Source: Aurantiochytrium sp. KH105 (lineage: Eukaryota; Sar; Bigyra; Thraustochytrida; Thraustochytriidae). From it: a DNA stretch of 64,000 nucleotides. A program made the translations under genes and the position numbers. Below, piece after piece: positions 10,514 to 21,294 of this stretch (position 1 is its first letter; each line of letters starts with the position of its first letter). Under the pieces are notes generated by a model. It did not search any database. It was not told the origin of the DNA and was given only the letters and a program-made list of their open reading frames with translations. The DNA lies in NCBI GenBank assembly GCA_003116975.1, contig BGKB01000069.1, positions 62,001 through 126,000 on the forward strand, written 5' to 3'.

Positions 10514-11549
10514 GCGCCGTAGTAGCCGCACGCGGCGCCTGCCCCCACACCGTCACTGCGACGACTATCCCTGCTCGAACGGTAGCTTTCATCCGCAATA
10601 TCGTGCTGTATTGGGACTGTGGACCACAGCCTCCGCGTGATTGACCGTCCATTGCCCGCGAGCGAGCGAGCGAGCGTGCATGTGCGAGTCGCGCGTCTTT
10701 GACCGAGGCGATCCTTGAGAAGGCATAAAATGGCAAGCTTGAGGTCGCAGGGCGCAAAGACCGCCCACGCCAGACGCAGCTGCACCAACCTCGCTGTTTT
10801 CAAGCCGCACGGCTGGACTGCGGCGCATGTAGCCAGGTCGACATTCGAGGAGTGGCCACCGCTCCGGGACTTTGGGGCCTTGGTTTTGCAAATAACAGCG
10901 CGAGTGAATGTTGTTGCTTGGGACCAACATTCTGCGCGAGCATCATTCAATCAGGATGCGCTGCAGTCCCGCTGCCGATGGATGCCGATGGATAATGGCG
11001 AGTGCGACCTTTCACAAAGCGGCGTCTCGAGACCGACGGCGCTGCAGCTACAGCAGCTGCACTGCACGCGGCTTTTGCTACCTGCGCACGGCCCGGACCA
11101 ACTTGGACGGCGCCGCGAGGGCAGTTCAGCGAAAGCACTCCTCCCGCGTGCCCCCGCAAGCAGTGCCACCGCACGCGGCATCGCGCCCTCGCTCGCCTCT
11201 TGCCTTCTCCGGCCGCCGAGAAGACGACGAGGGTCGCGGCAGCTCGCCGAAGAGTGCGAGCGAGGCCAAAGTTGCCCGTGCGGCGTCCATTCATAAACAG
11301 TCGGGCCGACTACGAATAGGATAGGAGGCGGTCGGTGAAAACTAACGAACGACGGCCTGCCAGCCCGGTTCAGCCGCCGAGCTGAGCCGCTGCCGACCGC
11401 CCTCTACCGCGCCAGCCAGTCAGCCAGCCAGCCGACCTGCCCTCCAGCCACCGCCGCGCGGCTTGGCGCTGCTGCTCTGCGCGCGCAGGAGCGAGGCCGC
11501 GAGGAAAGGATCGCGAGCGAAGGCCGCGAGGGCGGCCAGGGAAGGATCG

Positions 11550-11582
11550 CGAGCAAGCAAGCAAGCAAGCAAGCAAGCAAGA
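11550..11582. repeat. (GCAA)n microsatellite
   Basis: About eight GCAA units. A second, similar (CAAG)n run occurs at 12008-12040, close to the SPX start. Confidence 0.9.
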
Positions 11583-12007
11583 GGAGACACGCGCGCCGCA
11601 GCGCCGGGTGCACCTGCCCCGCAGTGGACGGGAGGTGCGTGGGCGGTGGGGGGGAAAAGAAAAAGCGCGCGCGGGGCGGGAAACGAGAAAGGCGCGGGCG
11701 GGAACAGGGATAAAGCGGCTGCGCAAGTGGGCTAAACCGCTTTGCGCGACCACTGGTCGGTGTGTGAGTATCCAGGTGTGTGGGGGCGGTTTGCGCGACT
11801 TGCAGCGGTGCGGCGCAAGTGCGGAATAGGCGCGGGTTGGCAGTGGTGGGTGTTCCTTGGTGGCTAGTGTGCAGGGTCCAGCCAGAGGCAGAAGAAAAGA
11901 AAGAAAAAGTGGAAAAATGCGAGAAAGAAAGGATGGAAGGAGGCGAACCAGGCAAGCCACAACGTCAACCAAGAAGCAAGAAACAACCAGCCAGAGAAGA
12001 GCAACAA

Positions 12008-12039
<32 letters not shown>

Positions 12040-12179
12040 ACGCAGCGCCAGAACAGCAAAGCCGCGACGCTCGACGCGGCGCTGCGCTGCGCGAGCGACG
12101 CGACGGCGACGGCGACGGCGACGGCGAAGGCGGCGACGAAGACCGCGACGAAGACCGCGACGGCGACGGCGAGGAGGAC

Positions 12180-14381
12180 ATGAAGTTTGGGAAGCAGATA
12201 CTCGCGGTACGTAGCGGGCGGGCGGGCGGGCGGAGTGGAGGCGCGAGCGGCGCGCGGGCGGCGAGGCGCACGGGGCGCGGCACGTAGCGGGCGCGCGCGG
12301 GCAGGAGGGCGGCCAGGAGGAGGAGGGGCGAGAAGCAAGGAGGTCGTGGCGAACGAACAGAGACGGGAGCAGAGGAAATGGGGACCGAGCGAGGCAGCGA
12401 AGCCCTGCGTGCGCGGAGCACGGACGCTGGATGACACAGCATCTCTGGACGGACGACCCGATGAACTAACGTCTCGACCACGTCCACCAATCTCGTGAAT
12501 TTGTCGTGGACTTTTTCACGCACGCATGCACAGGCCTCCGCGGCGTCCGCGACACTATGCAGCGAGGACATGTGGCTCGACTACAAACAGCTGAAAAAGC
12601 TCATTAAACGCATCCCAGAGGGGGTGCGCGAATCCAAGGAACAAAATGAAGACCAAAAGAAAATGCTCAAGAGCTCCGAGCATGAACGCAGGTTCTTTCT
12701 CCTGCTGCGCAAAGAACTTAAAAAGGTCGCCTCCTGCTTCAAGGATCTCGAGTATCGCGCCTTGCGCAAACTCGTCAACCTCAAGGCAGACTACTCCAAG
12801 GAAATGGGCAAGATTACCGCGGAAGGCTCCGCCTACTACGACCTCTTGCAAATGTGCACGCGCATGCACATGGAGCTCCTCATGCTGGAAAACTATGCCG
12901 TTCTCAACTATGCTGGCTTCACCAAGATCCTCAAGAAGCACGACAAGACGACTGGATTTCGGACCAAGGACCAGTTTCTGCTCAAACTCGTGGATTGCCA
13001 GCCCTTTGTGGTGCATCCCTGGCTGAGGTCTGCCATCAAGGGCGTCGAGGAGCAGTTCCGCGCCATCGACAACATTGCCAAGGGCCGCGAAGACAAGGTG
13101 TCTCCATCGTTGGCCTCGTCCCCAGGCACGCGTGCAATCAAGCGGGGCCCTCATGCTGCTGGTCTCACCACCGCCAGCACCACCACGAACCGGAATGCGA
13201 ACAGTGCCACTAAAGCGAAAGCGCAAGGGAACAACAACGACGCGGCAATTCGATCTTCTGCAGCAGCTTCCATCACAGCTGCGCTCGAGGCCACTCAAAA
13301 GGCCGCAGCCGGCGCAACGCATGGCAAGCGCAAGGCCGATGATATCGGGGCGCAAGCCCAAGCACATGCCAAAGAGGCTCTTCGCATCGCCCAGTCCGCA
13401 GCCGCCGCCGTGGCACAGGCTCAAGCTCAAGCAAATGCATCCAACGGGGTTGGTGGTGCCGGGACAGGTGCCGGTGCAGGTGCGATTCCGTCCATGTCTA
13501 TTAACCACCTCGTCGCAGCTGCTGTCGCTGCCTCTTCTGCAAATGATTCTCGTCCCGGGTCGCCGCCCTCCCCAGGCAGCCAAACGCGGTCGCGCCAGGA
13601 GACTGAACATGCCAAGCCGCCTGAACGAGCAGAGTCTCCCTTTGCGCAATTTGGGCAGATGCAGGGTGCCGCAGCGCAGCAACTCATTCCCAAGTCACTG
13701 CTTCAGCTTAGTGCAACGCCCGAGTTTCACAAACAGCTCTTGCAGTGCCATCTTCTCCTCGAAAAGACCAAAGGTACCAACTGGCTTGGAAATGCTTTTG
13801 ACCGCGCCAACATATACCAGAACGTCCCCATTTCGACGATCAATGACCCTTCTTCGCATTCATCTTCTGCATTCGGCGCATCTTCGGTGATTGGGCGTAA
13901 CACCAGTGCTCTTTCTGCCGAAGCAGGGAGGACAAGTCTGTACACTGGTCATGTCGATACGCAGAATGATGAATCGGCCTACAATTCTGAGGACAACTCC
14001 ACGTCGAGCGAGGAACCCCCCTCTAGCTCAGGTTTTGCATCAACTTTGGGTTTGGCTGGCAATGGCAGCGGCGCTCTCTTCCATGGTCAATCGACTCCAT
14101 TCTCTCTTTCCCGCACCCTCGACACACTGGCGCTCTTGGCGCAGCAGGCCCAGTTTCAGGCCACCACCGAACCGCATGCAAACGCTGGCTCTGCTGCTTA
14201 CCGGTCGTCTTCACCGTTTGCGGCCGCTGCGTCCTCGTTTCCTGCAAAGCAAGAACCCGGCAATGGCAGCGTCAGCGCTCTCATCTCCACGTTGCTCAGC
14301 AATGCGCAAGGACAAGGCGGCCTCGCTCGCACGAACTCTTCTTCGCCGTCTCCGACAAAGCGTCGCAAGGTTTCCGAGTAA
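12180..14381 (+). CDS. SPX-domain protein (inositol-pyrophosphate/phosphate sensor), two exons
   Basis: The model joins 12180-12206 to 12534-14381, giving 624 residues. Exon 1 encodes only MKFGKQILA and ends at a gtacgt donor. The 327-bp intron ends in gcacag. Both are phase 0, and the join restores the canonical SPX start, 'MKFGK...' followed by MWLDYKQLKKLIKRI. The SPX domain spans about residues 1-190 and includes LRKLVNLKADYSKEM and the Lys-rich ligand site NYAGFTKILKKHDK, which in this family binds inositol pyrophosphates. The rest is low-complexity Ala/Ser/Gln/Gly sequence, and the C-terminus has a basic PTKRRKVSE resembling a nuclear localisation signal. No EXS, RING, VTC or transporter domain follows, so it is SPX-only, like the nuclear phosphate-response regulators of plants. 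Regulation of phosphate-starvation transcription is inference. Confidence 0.9.
12207..12533 (+). other. Intron of the SPX gene
   Basis: Donor gtacgt, acceptor gcacag, phase 0. It is needed to supply the conserved MKFGK N-terminus, since the exon 2 frame has no suitable ATG before the SPX core. Confidence 0.85.
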
Positions 14382-14709
14382 GGTGTGCGCAGCGCAAGCC
14401 AGCTGTGCGTATTGCGCTCTGCTGCATCGATGCATGCCTCGATGTTCGATCGCTGTCTCCGCCGCAGACATGTTCTCTTTTCTCTTTATTCATTTCTTTC
14501 TCTTCGTCGCTTTGGGAAACGGGTGTCGCACTGGCGGACGCCAGCGCGTGGAATCAATCACTTCTTGTTCCGTCACATCGTCGTCCCAAACTGCGAACCC
14601 TCACACCACCTTTCAATAATTTCTCGTCTATTTTATCATCTTCCCTGTTTACTTCCTCTACCCTTTTTTAAAATCCATATTGGTAACAGTCAACATGCGA
14701 CGCCGTTCA
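14382..14709. other. Short convergent intergenic region
   Basis: 328 bp between the stops of the convergent SPX and PRP3 genes. It is AT-richer than its surroundings, with T-rich runs on both sides that could serve 3'-end formation. No gene seen. Confidence 0.6.
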
Positions 14710-16384
14710 TTATAAACGAAGAGCTGTGTCCCAATAGTGGCCCACTCCGAGAGAATCCAAGTACGTCTTGGCTTCGCTGGCCGAGGCAAACTCTTGAAAT
14801 TCAAACCTTCGCGGCCACGTCTTGGTCGACACCACGCCTTGCCATACTTTGACGCATGTGTTGCCAGTGCTTCCATCAGGGTCCCACTTGATGCGTCGGA
14901 GCATTTGCTTCTCGAATTGGTACAGTCGCTTGGCGCCGCCCTCCACTACAACAAGATTGCACTTTTTCTTTTCACCACCGCCAATGTCCACAGCTTCTGG
15001 CACGATCACCACACACCCCGTGAGCAATTGTTTCTGCGCATTGGCGTCCATCTTGAAACGATTCCCAGCCGCGACCGTCGCCGGCTCCGTGAGCTCCGAT
15101 ACGCGATACACTGCAACCTGGGGCGGCCCTTGCGAGTCTTCAGCAACCTTGCGCAGCTTTTTGTCCCATTTTTCCTGTGGCGTCAGCTTGTTGGCCTGGT
15201 TGCGCATTTCATGATCGCGGATTCGAGCTTGCGTCTGTCTGCGCACCTCGGCCTCCATCTTGCTCGGATCCAGCACAGACTGTTCACCCAATACGCGCAT
15301 CATATTGCTCATCTTCACCTTGGGTGGAGGTGGCGGGATGAGGCCTGCTGCGATGCGATCATGCAGCTCTTGCTGCTTTTCACGTCGGGTTTGTCGTCGA
15401 AGCCGTTTCCGCTCCTCTTTGGTCAAATACAACGGAATGGGAGGGGCGGGCCGTGACGGCACGATCGAGGCAATGTGCGCAGGGTGCTGTACGAGCTTTA
15501 GTGTCACAATCGCGTTGGCCTTGAGATCCTCATAGCCAAACTCGATACTTCGAGAATCGTCCTTGTTGGTGCCACTCTCTTGCACATTGTCGGTCTCGTC
15601 ATCAGCGTCGGCGACATCCTCGGGATCTACGTCCTCACGCTTGCTGTCTTGAGGCGAGTCACCATCCGTTTTCTCGGTCATCGTCTTGGCTTCATCTTTG
15701 CTCTCATCAGGTGTACCGCCATCCTCGGCAGTCTGGCTAGTGTTCTTTTCTTTCTGCTGCGCGAGATTGACGAGGCGACGACGGGACACTACCTTTCGAT
15801 CCCACCACTCCATCTCTGGGGGTGGGGCTCTCTGCACAAGTGATGTCCTCGCGTCTTCAGACGTGTCCATAGCATTTTCGCTCTTTGCGGGCCCAGACGT
15901 TGCGTTGGTCTTTTGCGACGTCGTTGATTGGCCGCCCAGCAATTGACGAAAATGTCTACGCTTGTCAAGGTCTCGACGGTTCTTTATGTACTCGCGACGT
16001 GCTTCGTGCTCGCGCTGCGCCTTGGCCTCCTCAATGTACTTTCCCTGCGGTACAATTTGGAAGGCCTTTTTCTGTTTTCGGGCACGCCTGCGTTCCCAGT
16101 CGCGTGCAACGTCCTCGGCGCTCTCGCCAGGTTCGATGCCTGCCAGTTGGTTGTCTTGCTCATCGTCTGCATACGAAAGGTAAGGGTTTCTGGTTGACGC
16201 GGTAGCGGCCCTTGGGGCACTTTCGACGTTGTTGCCTCCCCGATGTTTCTTTGACTCCGGGACAGTATCAGGAGCCGCTGTGCTCTTGCGCTTTCCACCT
16301 GGCGACGACGTTGGCGGTGGCGGCGATGACGACGACGACGGGGCAAGCTCTGTTTCGCTTTTTGCTCCAGTTTGTAGCTCTTTT

Positions 16385-16417
<33 letters not shown>

Positions 16418-16725
16418 GAGTGCGAAGCTTCAAGTTTGCGTTTTGTCTTTTTCAGCTTCTTCTTGGCAAGCTTTTGCTGCCGCAAGAGCTCCATCTGCTG
16501 GCGCAACGCCTCGGCTTTCGCGCGCGCTTCCTCGGCGCTCAAAGCCTGGGGCACAGCGCCAGCTCCAGCTCCAGCAGCTCCAGCAGCTCCAGCACCATCT
16601 TGGGAGACCACGTCCGCTTCACCGGCCTCGCCACTGGCAAGTCGGGCGCGCTTTGCGGCCGAGGGCGCCGCCGCTGCGGCCGCCGCCGCATCCTCTGCGG
16701 CCTCGCGCTTCCCACTCGCAGGCAT
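14710..16725 (-). CDS. PRPF3: U4/U6 small nuclear ribonucleoprotein PRP3
   Basis: A 671-residue protein with an ATG at 16725. The PRP3 domain occupies the middle to C-terminal part: PIPLYLTKEERKRLRRQTRR, then AAGLIPPPPPKVKMSNMMRV and MEAEVRRQTQARIRDHEMRN. A C-terminal DUF1115 domain contains RIKWDPDGSTGN and CVKVWQGVVSTKTWPRRFEF. These are hallmark motifs of the splicing factor that binds the U4/U6 duplex in the tri-snRNP. The N-terminus is Ala-rich, then Lys-rich with a polyglutamine run (about 104-114, encoded by a CTG-strand microsatellite near 16384-16420), then acidic. The length is close to that of animal PRP3. No intron is needed. Confidence 0.95.
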
Positions 16726-17179
16726 ACTCGCGTCGCTAGCAAGAAGGCAAGCAGCCTCGAGCGAGGAGTGGTCAAGGTTTGCTTGCCTGCAAACTGCAAG
16801 GACAACCCAAAAGCCTGCCTGCCCAAAGCTTACCCAAAGCTTGGCGGCGAGGGAAGGAAGGGGGAAGGCTCTACATCATCTTTCAGCCGACGTGGCAGGA
16901 GACGGGATAACGAAGGCATCGCGTTGAACTGTGCATACGAGTGAGTTATCGTATGTATAGAAAAGAGACGCGTCTGGAAAAAGAAATAAACTCTTTTCGA
17001 GCCCAAGCAAACCACAAGGCAAAAACCATGTCTGCGTCGAACAAAACTTTAAAGAAAAAGGGTACAAGATGTTAATTCACTGTCTCTTCGAACATGATCG
17101 AGTCAAAAGGTCAGGGAGCTTTTCCTCCAATTGATTGGGTGCGTCGGTGGGTGCGTGGGTATGGGCTAGACACCAAAAA
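16726..17179. other. Intergenic between two minus-strand genes
   Basis: 454 bp containing the PRP3 upstream region and the 3' flank of the SLC10A7-like gene. Nothing further recognised. Confidence 0.5.
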
Positions 17180-18595
17180 CTATCGCGAACCTGAGGTGGA
17201 CGAGCTTGCGGCGTCCAAGACTTCCTGTTTAGTGACCATGACGGCGACTCGCGAGGCAACGACGGCATCGATGAGGATCTGCATGAGATGACTCACGACG
17301 ACAGGAATGGTAACGAGGCCAGCCGACCCAATGGCCTCCGTAGGGAGGAATTGCAGAATCGTAATCGCCACAGGAAGCGTTTTTTGCGAGCAGACAATGA
17401 CGACGGCTGTCTTTTCAGGAAGCGCCATGCGTAGGACGTACTGTGCAAAGACAAAATTAAAAGCAAGGTAGAAAACATGGATCGCAATCGAAGTAACCCA
17501 CATGAGCACGAAAGAAATGCCATCAACCTGCGAAAAGGACTCGGCGCTTGAGGAAATCTTCATCCATGGAATCAGCACGAGCATGAGCGAAGAGAGGAGC
17601 TTGAGTTCCAGGCTAAAACGCTTTACAAAGGCAGCCACGGGTTTGATCATGCCAAGCACCTTTCCCACTGCCAGTGGGACAAGAATCGTAAAGATGAGCT
17701 GCAAAATGATGGGCACCGGGTCCACGGATACATCGATATCGGAGCTTCCACCACCAATATCACCGCGATATTTTTGGTATACGCTTAGCGAGGACGACAC
17801 AAATAGAGGAGCGGTGAAGACGCCAATAATGTTGGTCGAAACGGTGAGCATGAGCGCAAGGGCCACGTTGCCCTTGGCCTGACCGACGAGAATTGGGCCG
17901 CTCGATAGCGTGGTGGGCATGCTGCAAAAGAGCGCGAGTCCAATCGAGAATTCGGGAATGTTGCCATACTTGCCCAGAACGACTACAAAGCTCATACAGG
18001 TGGTGACAAAGAGGATGCTGATAAAACCGTAGAGACCTGCCGGCCAGACCTTGAGAGCTTTTTTGATGGCCTCCGTCTTGAGCTTGAGACCCGAGATGAC
18101 AAAGATTCCCGTTACCAGTAGTGCTCCGATCGAGTCCCATACGCAGAGGCTGCTCGTGAAGCAAGCGCCGCCGAGGTCCAGATCGTTGGCCTTGCTGCCG
18201 GGGATGGGTCGGAAGTAGCCGATGATAATGAAGAAGATGAGCAGCAGAGGGAGATGCCACTTGATGAGCCATGCTTTTGTTTTCTTCGCCCATCGCTTGG
18301 CCTTTTCCTTTGCGCTTTCCGGGCCATTCCTCGCGCCCCGGTCGCTGCTTCCGCTCCCGCTGCTCTTTTTCGCCGCCAGGAGCTCCTCGCTCGGCGACTC
18401 CGCCTCGTCTTTCGAGCCCGCGTACGCGTTCTGGCCGCTCTCGGCCTCGTCCTCCACCTCGGCGTCGTCGCCGCCGCCGCCGCCGCCGCGCGTCTGCTCG
18501 GCGTCGCGCCGCAAGGCGTCTCCGAACGAGTGTTTCCCCGCGGCGCCCTGCTCGACGTCCTCCTCGCGCGCGTCCATGTCGCGCTCGCGCAGCAT
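17180..18595 (-). CDS. SLC10A7-like (SBF-like) sodium/bile-acid-family membrane transporter
   Basis: A 471-residue protein taken from the ATG at 18595 (MLRERDMDAREEDVEQ). The frame is open much further upstream but only through Arg/Ala-rich sequence. The first ~120 residues are polar and acidic, with a Gly run and a Lys-rich AKEKAKRWAKKTKAW just before the first membrane helix. The membrane part has about ten helices. Matching blocks are LPLLLIFFIIIGYFRPIPG, FSIGLALFCSMPTTLSSGPI and AVVIVCSQKTLPVAITILQF, characteristic of the SBF-like group that includes SLC10A7, YfeH and RCH1. Relatives affect cellular calcium regulation and glycosylation; the substrate here is unknown. The long hydrophilic N-terminus is an addition relative to the ~340-residue animal protein. 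Confidence 0.9.
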   Translation of the reverse strand: MLRERDMDAREEDVEQGAAGKHSFGDALRRDAEQTRGGGGGGDDAEVEDEAESGQNAYAGSKDEAESPSEELLAAKKSSGSGSSDRGARNGPESAKEKAKRWAKKTKAWLIKWHLPLLLIFFIIIGYFRPIPGSKANDLDLGGACFTSSLCVWDSIGALLVTGIFVISGLKLKTEAIKKALKVWPAGLYGFISILFVTTCMSFVVVLGKYGNIPEFSIGLALFCSMPTTLSSGPILVGQAKGNVALALMLTVSTNIIGVFTAPLFVSSSLSVYQKYRGDIGGGSSDIDVSVDPVPIILQLIFTILVPLAVGKVLGMIKPVAAFVKRFSLELKLLSSLMLVLIPWMKISSSAESFSQVDGISFVLMWVTSIAIHVFYLAFNFVFAQYVLRMALPEKTAVVIVCSQKTLPVAITILQFLPTEAIGSAGLVTIPVVVSHLMQILIDAVVASRVAVMVTKQEVLDAASSSTSGSR

Positions 18596-19456
18596 GTCTG
18601 TCCGTCTGTCCGTCTGTCCGTCTGCCCGTCTGCCCGTCCGCGCGTCGTCTGTCTTCGCCGCCCGCGCGCGCGTCGCCGTCGCTCCTGCGCGCCGCCCGCT
18701 CTCCGGCCTCGCGCGGGTGGTCGCGGGTTTGCTCGCCGAGTGGACTCGGGTTTGCTCTCGCTCCGCCTGTGGTCGAAATGGACCCCGCCCGAACAGAACA
18801 CCAGCCAGCCAGCCAGCTCGCGCTCCGCGTCCAAGCCGATCTGCTTGCTCTCGTCCACTCCGCTCTGCGCAGCTGCGCGCTGCTCCGCGCGGGCCCGACG
18901 GTCGCGGACCTCGTCCTCGAAGCGCGTCTGGCGAGGCCCGCAGACTCGCTCGCTTCGCGCGTCTGGCCGGCGTCGACTGGGCGGGAAGCCCTCGTCGCGC
19001 TGAGCGCTGCTTTTGTGCTTTGCTTGGCGCTCCTTCGAGCGCAAGCAGTTCACAGGCGACGTGAGCTACTTCGCCTGCGGTCCGGACCCGCTGTGGATGG
19101 CGAGCAGCGCGAGGAGGAGCTAGCTGGGAGACGAGAAGGCCGGCGCCGAAGACGAAGCTCGCGGCGATGCCGGAACGGAGCGAGCTCGGTGGCAGGAGAC
19201 GCTGCTGGGGATGACGTCTTCGGCCGGCTGCTTGTTGCCTTGGAAATGTGGATCGGGCTTCCCTGGGTTCGGCTTGCGGCGACGGTGGCGGGGAGGCCGT
19301 GGAGCGGGATCTTTGTGGCCAAGCCTGGCAGCTGCAGCTGCAGCAAGCCACTGCCACTTTCAGAGAGCTGCAGAGAAAACGTTCGATGACCGACTGTGAG
19401 ATGACATGACTTGACGTTGGGGAGAAAAGAAAAAATGTGAAGAGCAAAATTTACTA
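18596..19456. other. Upstream region of the SLC10A7-like gene
   Basis: 861 bp between the SLC10A7-like ATG and the MED6 copy A stop. It begins with a (GTCT/GTCC)n run at about 18597-18640, whose translation makes spurious DRRTDGQTDRR ORFs. No supported gene. Confidence 0.5.
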
Positions 19457-20755
19457 TTAGTCGTTCGTGGGTGTGGAGAGCCCATGGCTACTACGATGCG
19501 CCGTGGACGGGCGCGAAGAAAGGTTTCCAGGGACGATATTTGCAGGGAGAAACTTGGATACGACAACGTGTAAAAGACCTTTGACCTGGTCGTCGACGGA
19601 CCTTGCGCGCTTGAGCATCGGCGGCCCGAGGCGACGCTGTGGCTGTTGGTGGTGTTGCTGATGTGGCGAATAATACTGCTGATGCTGGTACGCAGGCTGC
19701 TGCGCCAGCGAGGACACTGTGTGCACAGATGGATGCAACGGCGAAGACGGGCCCCGGGCAAGCGAATCGGAACGCATGCGGCGACTCACGTCGAGGTCGG
19801 CCGAAGATCCGTGAGGCGTCCCCAAACCGCCGCCGCCTGGGCCTCCTCCCGAGAGCCCCCCCGAAGTTGGCCCGATGCGCAAAAGTGGCGGCACCGGGCG
19901 ATCGGGTGTTGCAGCATGGATCTCGGCCATCTTCGTGACAGCTTTTTCGAGATGCATGGCGCACTGACCTAGACGAGAGGCCAAGAGGCTGCGGAGCGCG
20001 GGCGCCTCGTAGATGCGGTTGTCCAGAATGTAATATGCTGCAAGCCGCTGAACCATCGTCGAGGAGAAGCGGCGCTGCTTGAGGATAATAAAAAGATGAT
20101 CGAATGAAGCCTCAAAGAGAGAAAATTCGACGCCCTTCATAAAGACGAGGGCGTCGGCATCGAGGTTTCGCGCGCGAAGCCTTTCATTGTTGCACGATGG
20201 ATCGTAAAAGGGTGAACGCGCAAAGTACTCGAGCGCGTTTTCGACAGACACCGGGCCGCACAGCCGCAGAAAGCTCGCGTCCTCAAACCCATTCAAGGGG
20301 TCTGACGAAGAAGACTGCGGTCTGGCACGCTTGCGGCGTGGTGTTGGCGCTGCTGTTTCGGACAGAGCTTGAAGCGCTCGTTTTGGTTTCTTCACCGCCC
20401 ACGTCTCCATGCCTGCCTCGAGCTCTTCGAGGTCGTCATTGGCTCGCTGCTGATGTTCTTGACCTCGTCCTGGCGCTGCTGCGTCTTGCCCCGTCGCCGC
20501 AGCTGCCGCCGTTGCTGGATTCTGTCGAGTCGGGTCTATTTGCGCTGCTCCTGCTGCTGCTGCCGCATCTCCGGCCCTGTATTCTACTTGAGCCGGCGTC
20601 GCTGCCGCTGCTGCTGGTCCTGCTGCCGCCATCGACGTCGTTGGCGCCGCCGGCCTCGCCGCTTCTCGCCGCCGCTGCTGCTGCTGCTGCTGCTGCTGCT
20701 GCCCCGCCGCCGCGGTTGCTGCCGGAGCCGCCGGCGGCGGCATGAGCGGCTGCAT
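19457..20755 (-). CDS. MED6: Mediator complex subunit 6, divergent copy A
   Basis: A 432-residue protein from the ATG at 20755 (MQPLMPPPAAP); the frame upstream lacks an ATG. The N-terminus is Ala/Gln-rich with a run of nine Gln. The MED6 core lies near residues 160-290: SVENALEYFARSPFYDPSCN, DALVFMKGVEFSLFEASFDH, LFIILKQRR, AAYYILDNRIYEAPALRSLL. This matches the MED6 signature 'yF..SpFYd.tCNNe', 'yyil...iYqaP.l'. The C-terminal region is Gly/Pro/His/Gln-rich, followed by QVKGLLHVVVSKFLPAN, a motif shared with copy B at 42625-43680. MED6 sits in the Mediator head and supports RNA polymerase II initiation. This copy is less canonical than copy B (for example ERLRARN instead of EILRMQN). Confidence 0.9.
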   Translation of the reverse strand: MQPLMPPPAAPAATAAAGQQQQQQQQQRRREAARPAAPTTSMAAAGPAAAAATPAQVEYRAGDAAAAAGAAQIDPTRQNPATAAAAATGQDAAAPGRGQEHQQRANDDLEELEAGMETWAVKKPKRALQALSETAAPTPRRKRARPQSSSSDPLNGFEDASFLRLCGPVSVENALEYFARSPFYDPSCNNERLRARNLDADALVFMKGVEFSLFEASFDHLFIILKQRRFSSTMVQRLAAYYILDNRIYEAPALRSLLASRLGQCAMHLEKAVTKMAEIHAATPDRPVPPLLRIGPTSGGLSGGGPGGGGLGTPHGSSADLDVSRRMRSDSLARGPSSPLHPSVHTVSSLAQQPAYQHQQYYSPHQQHHQQPQRRLGPPMLKRARSVDDQVKGLLHVVVSKFLPANIVPGNLSSRPSTAHRSSHGLSTPTND

Positions 20756-21294
20756 CTCGGGGCCCGCGGCGCGCCGGCCTCGCGCGAGAAGAAGAGGCCC
20801 CGCCGCGCCTCGCCTCGCGCCGCGCAGCCCGCCGCCTCCGCGCCGCGCAGGCCGCGCCGCCGTCGCCAGCAAGATGATCGATAGATAGTTTCTGCCGCCG
20901 CGTCGCGCCGCTTTGTGCGTCGAAGTCGAAGGCAAGTCGAAGGCGAGGCAGGTCGAAGAGGACGACGCTTGCCAGCCCCCTCTCGCCCGAGCAGACCCGC
21001 TTCGGCCTCGCTGCCGCTGCTGCTACTGGCGCCGCCGCCGCTGCTGCTGCGAGTTGTGCCGAGCGCGGAGGAGGAGGAGACCCCGCGCGCGGCTGTCTTC
21101 GCCGCGGAGCGCGCCACAAAAGGTCTTATCTTTCCTTCCCCACGGTGCGCGCGACGTCGTCAACTTGGCCGAGGAGGACGCCGTCAAAGACGGGGAGCTC
21201 AACGTGGCTCGGCGCCGAGTGAAAGAGGGGAATTCTCCGCTGCGAAGAGGATCCGAAGCTTGCGCGGAGTCGAGCATTTGGGAAAAGGAGAGCA
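20756..21294. other. Divergent promoter region, MED6 copy A / GH3
   Basis: 539 bp between two divergent starts, GC-rich, with CTG/CCG-rich stretches at about 20665-20715 (within MED6) and 21015-21050. Overlapping long ORFs on both strands are low complexity and rejected. Confidence 0.5.

Larger units (their letters stand above)
8665..12179. other. Gene-poor, CAG/CTG-rich intergenic region
   Basis: No gene I can support in 3.5 kb. It contains CAG/CTG runs (about 9507-9541, 10061-10110, 10462-10512), a T-rich tract near 10200-10222 and (GCAA)n or (CAAG)n runs (11550-11582, 12008-12040). GACGGC repeats run up to 12175, immediately before the SPX start. Long ORFs on both strands here are Arg/Ala/Ser/Pro-rich and coincide with the repeats, so they are rejected. 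Confidence 0.5.

Noticed and set aside
11370..12437. 355-codon minus ORF
   Set aside because: Arg/Ala/Pro/Leu-rich, follows (CAAG)n and GACGGC repeats, and overlaps the SPX first exon on the other strand.
18222..19389. Large plus ORFs opposite the SLC10A7-like gene
   Set aside because: Antisense to real coding sequence and GC-rich upstream DNA; Arg/Ser/Pro-rich.
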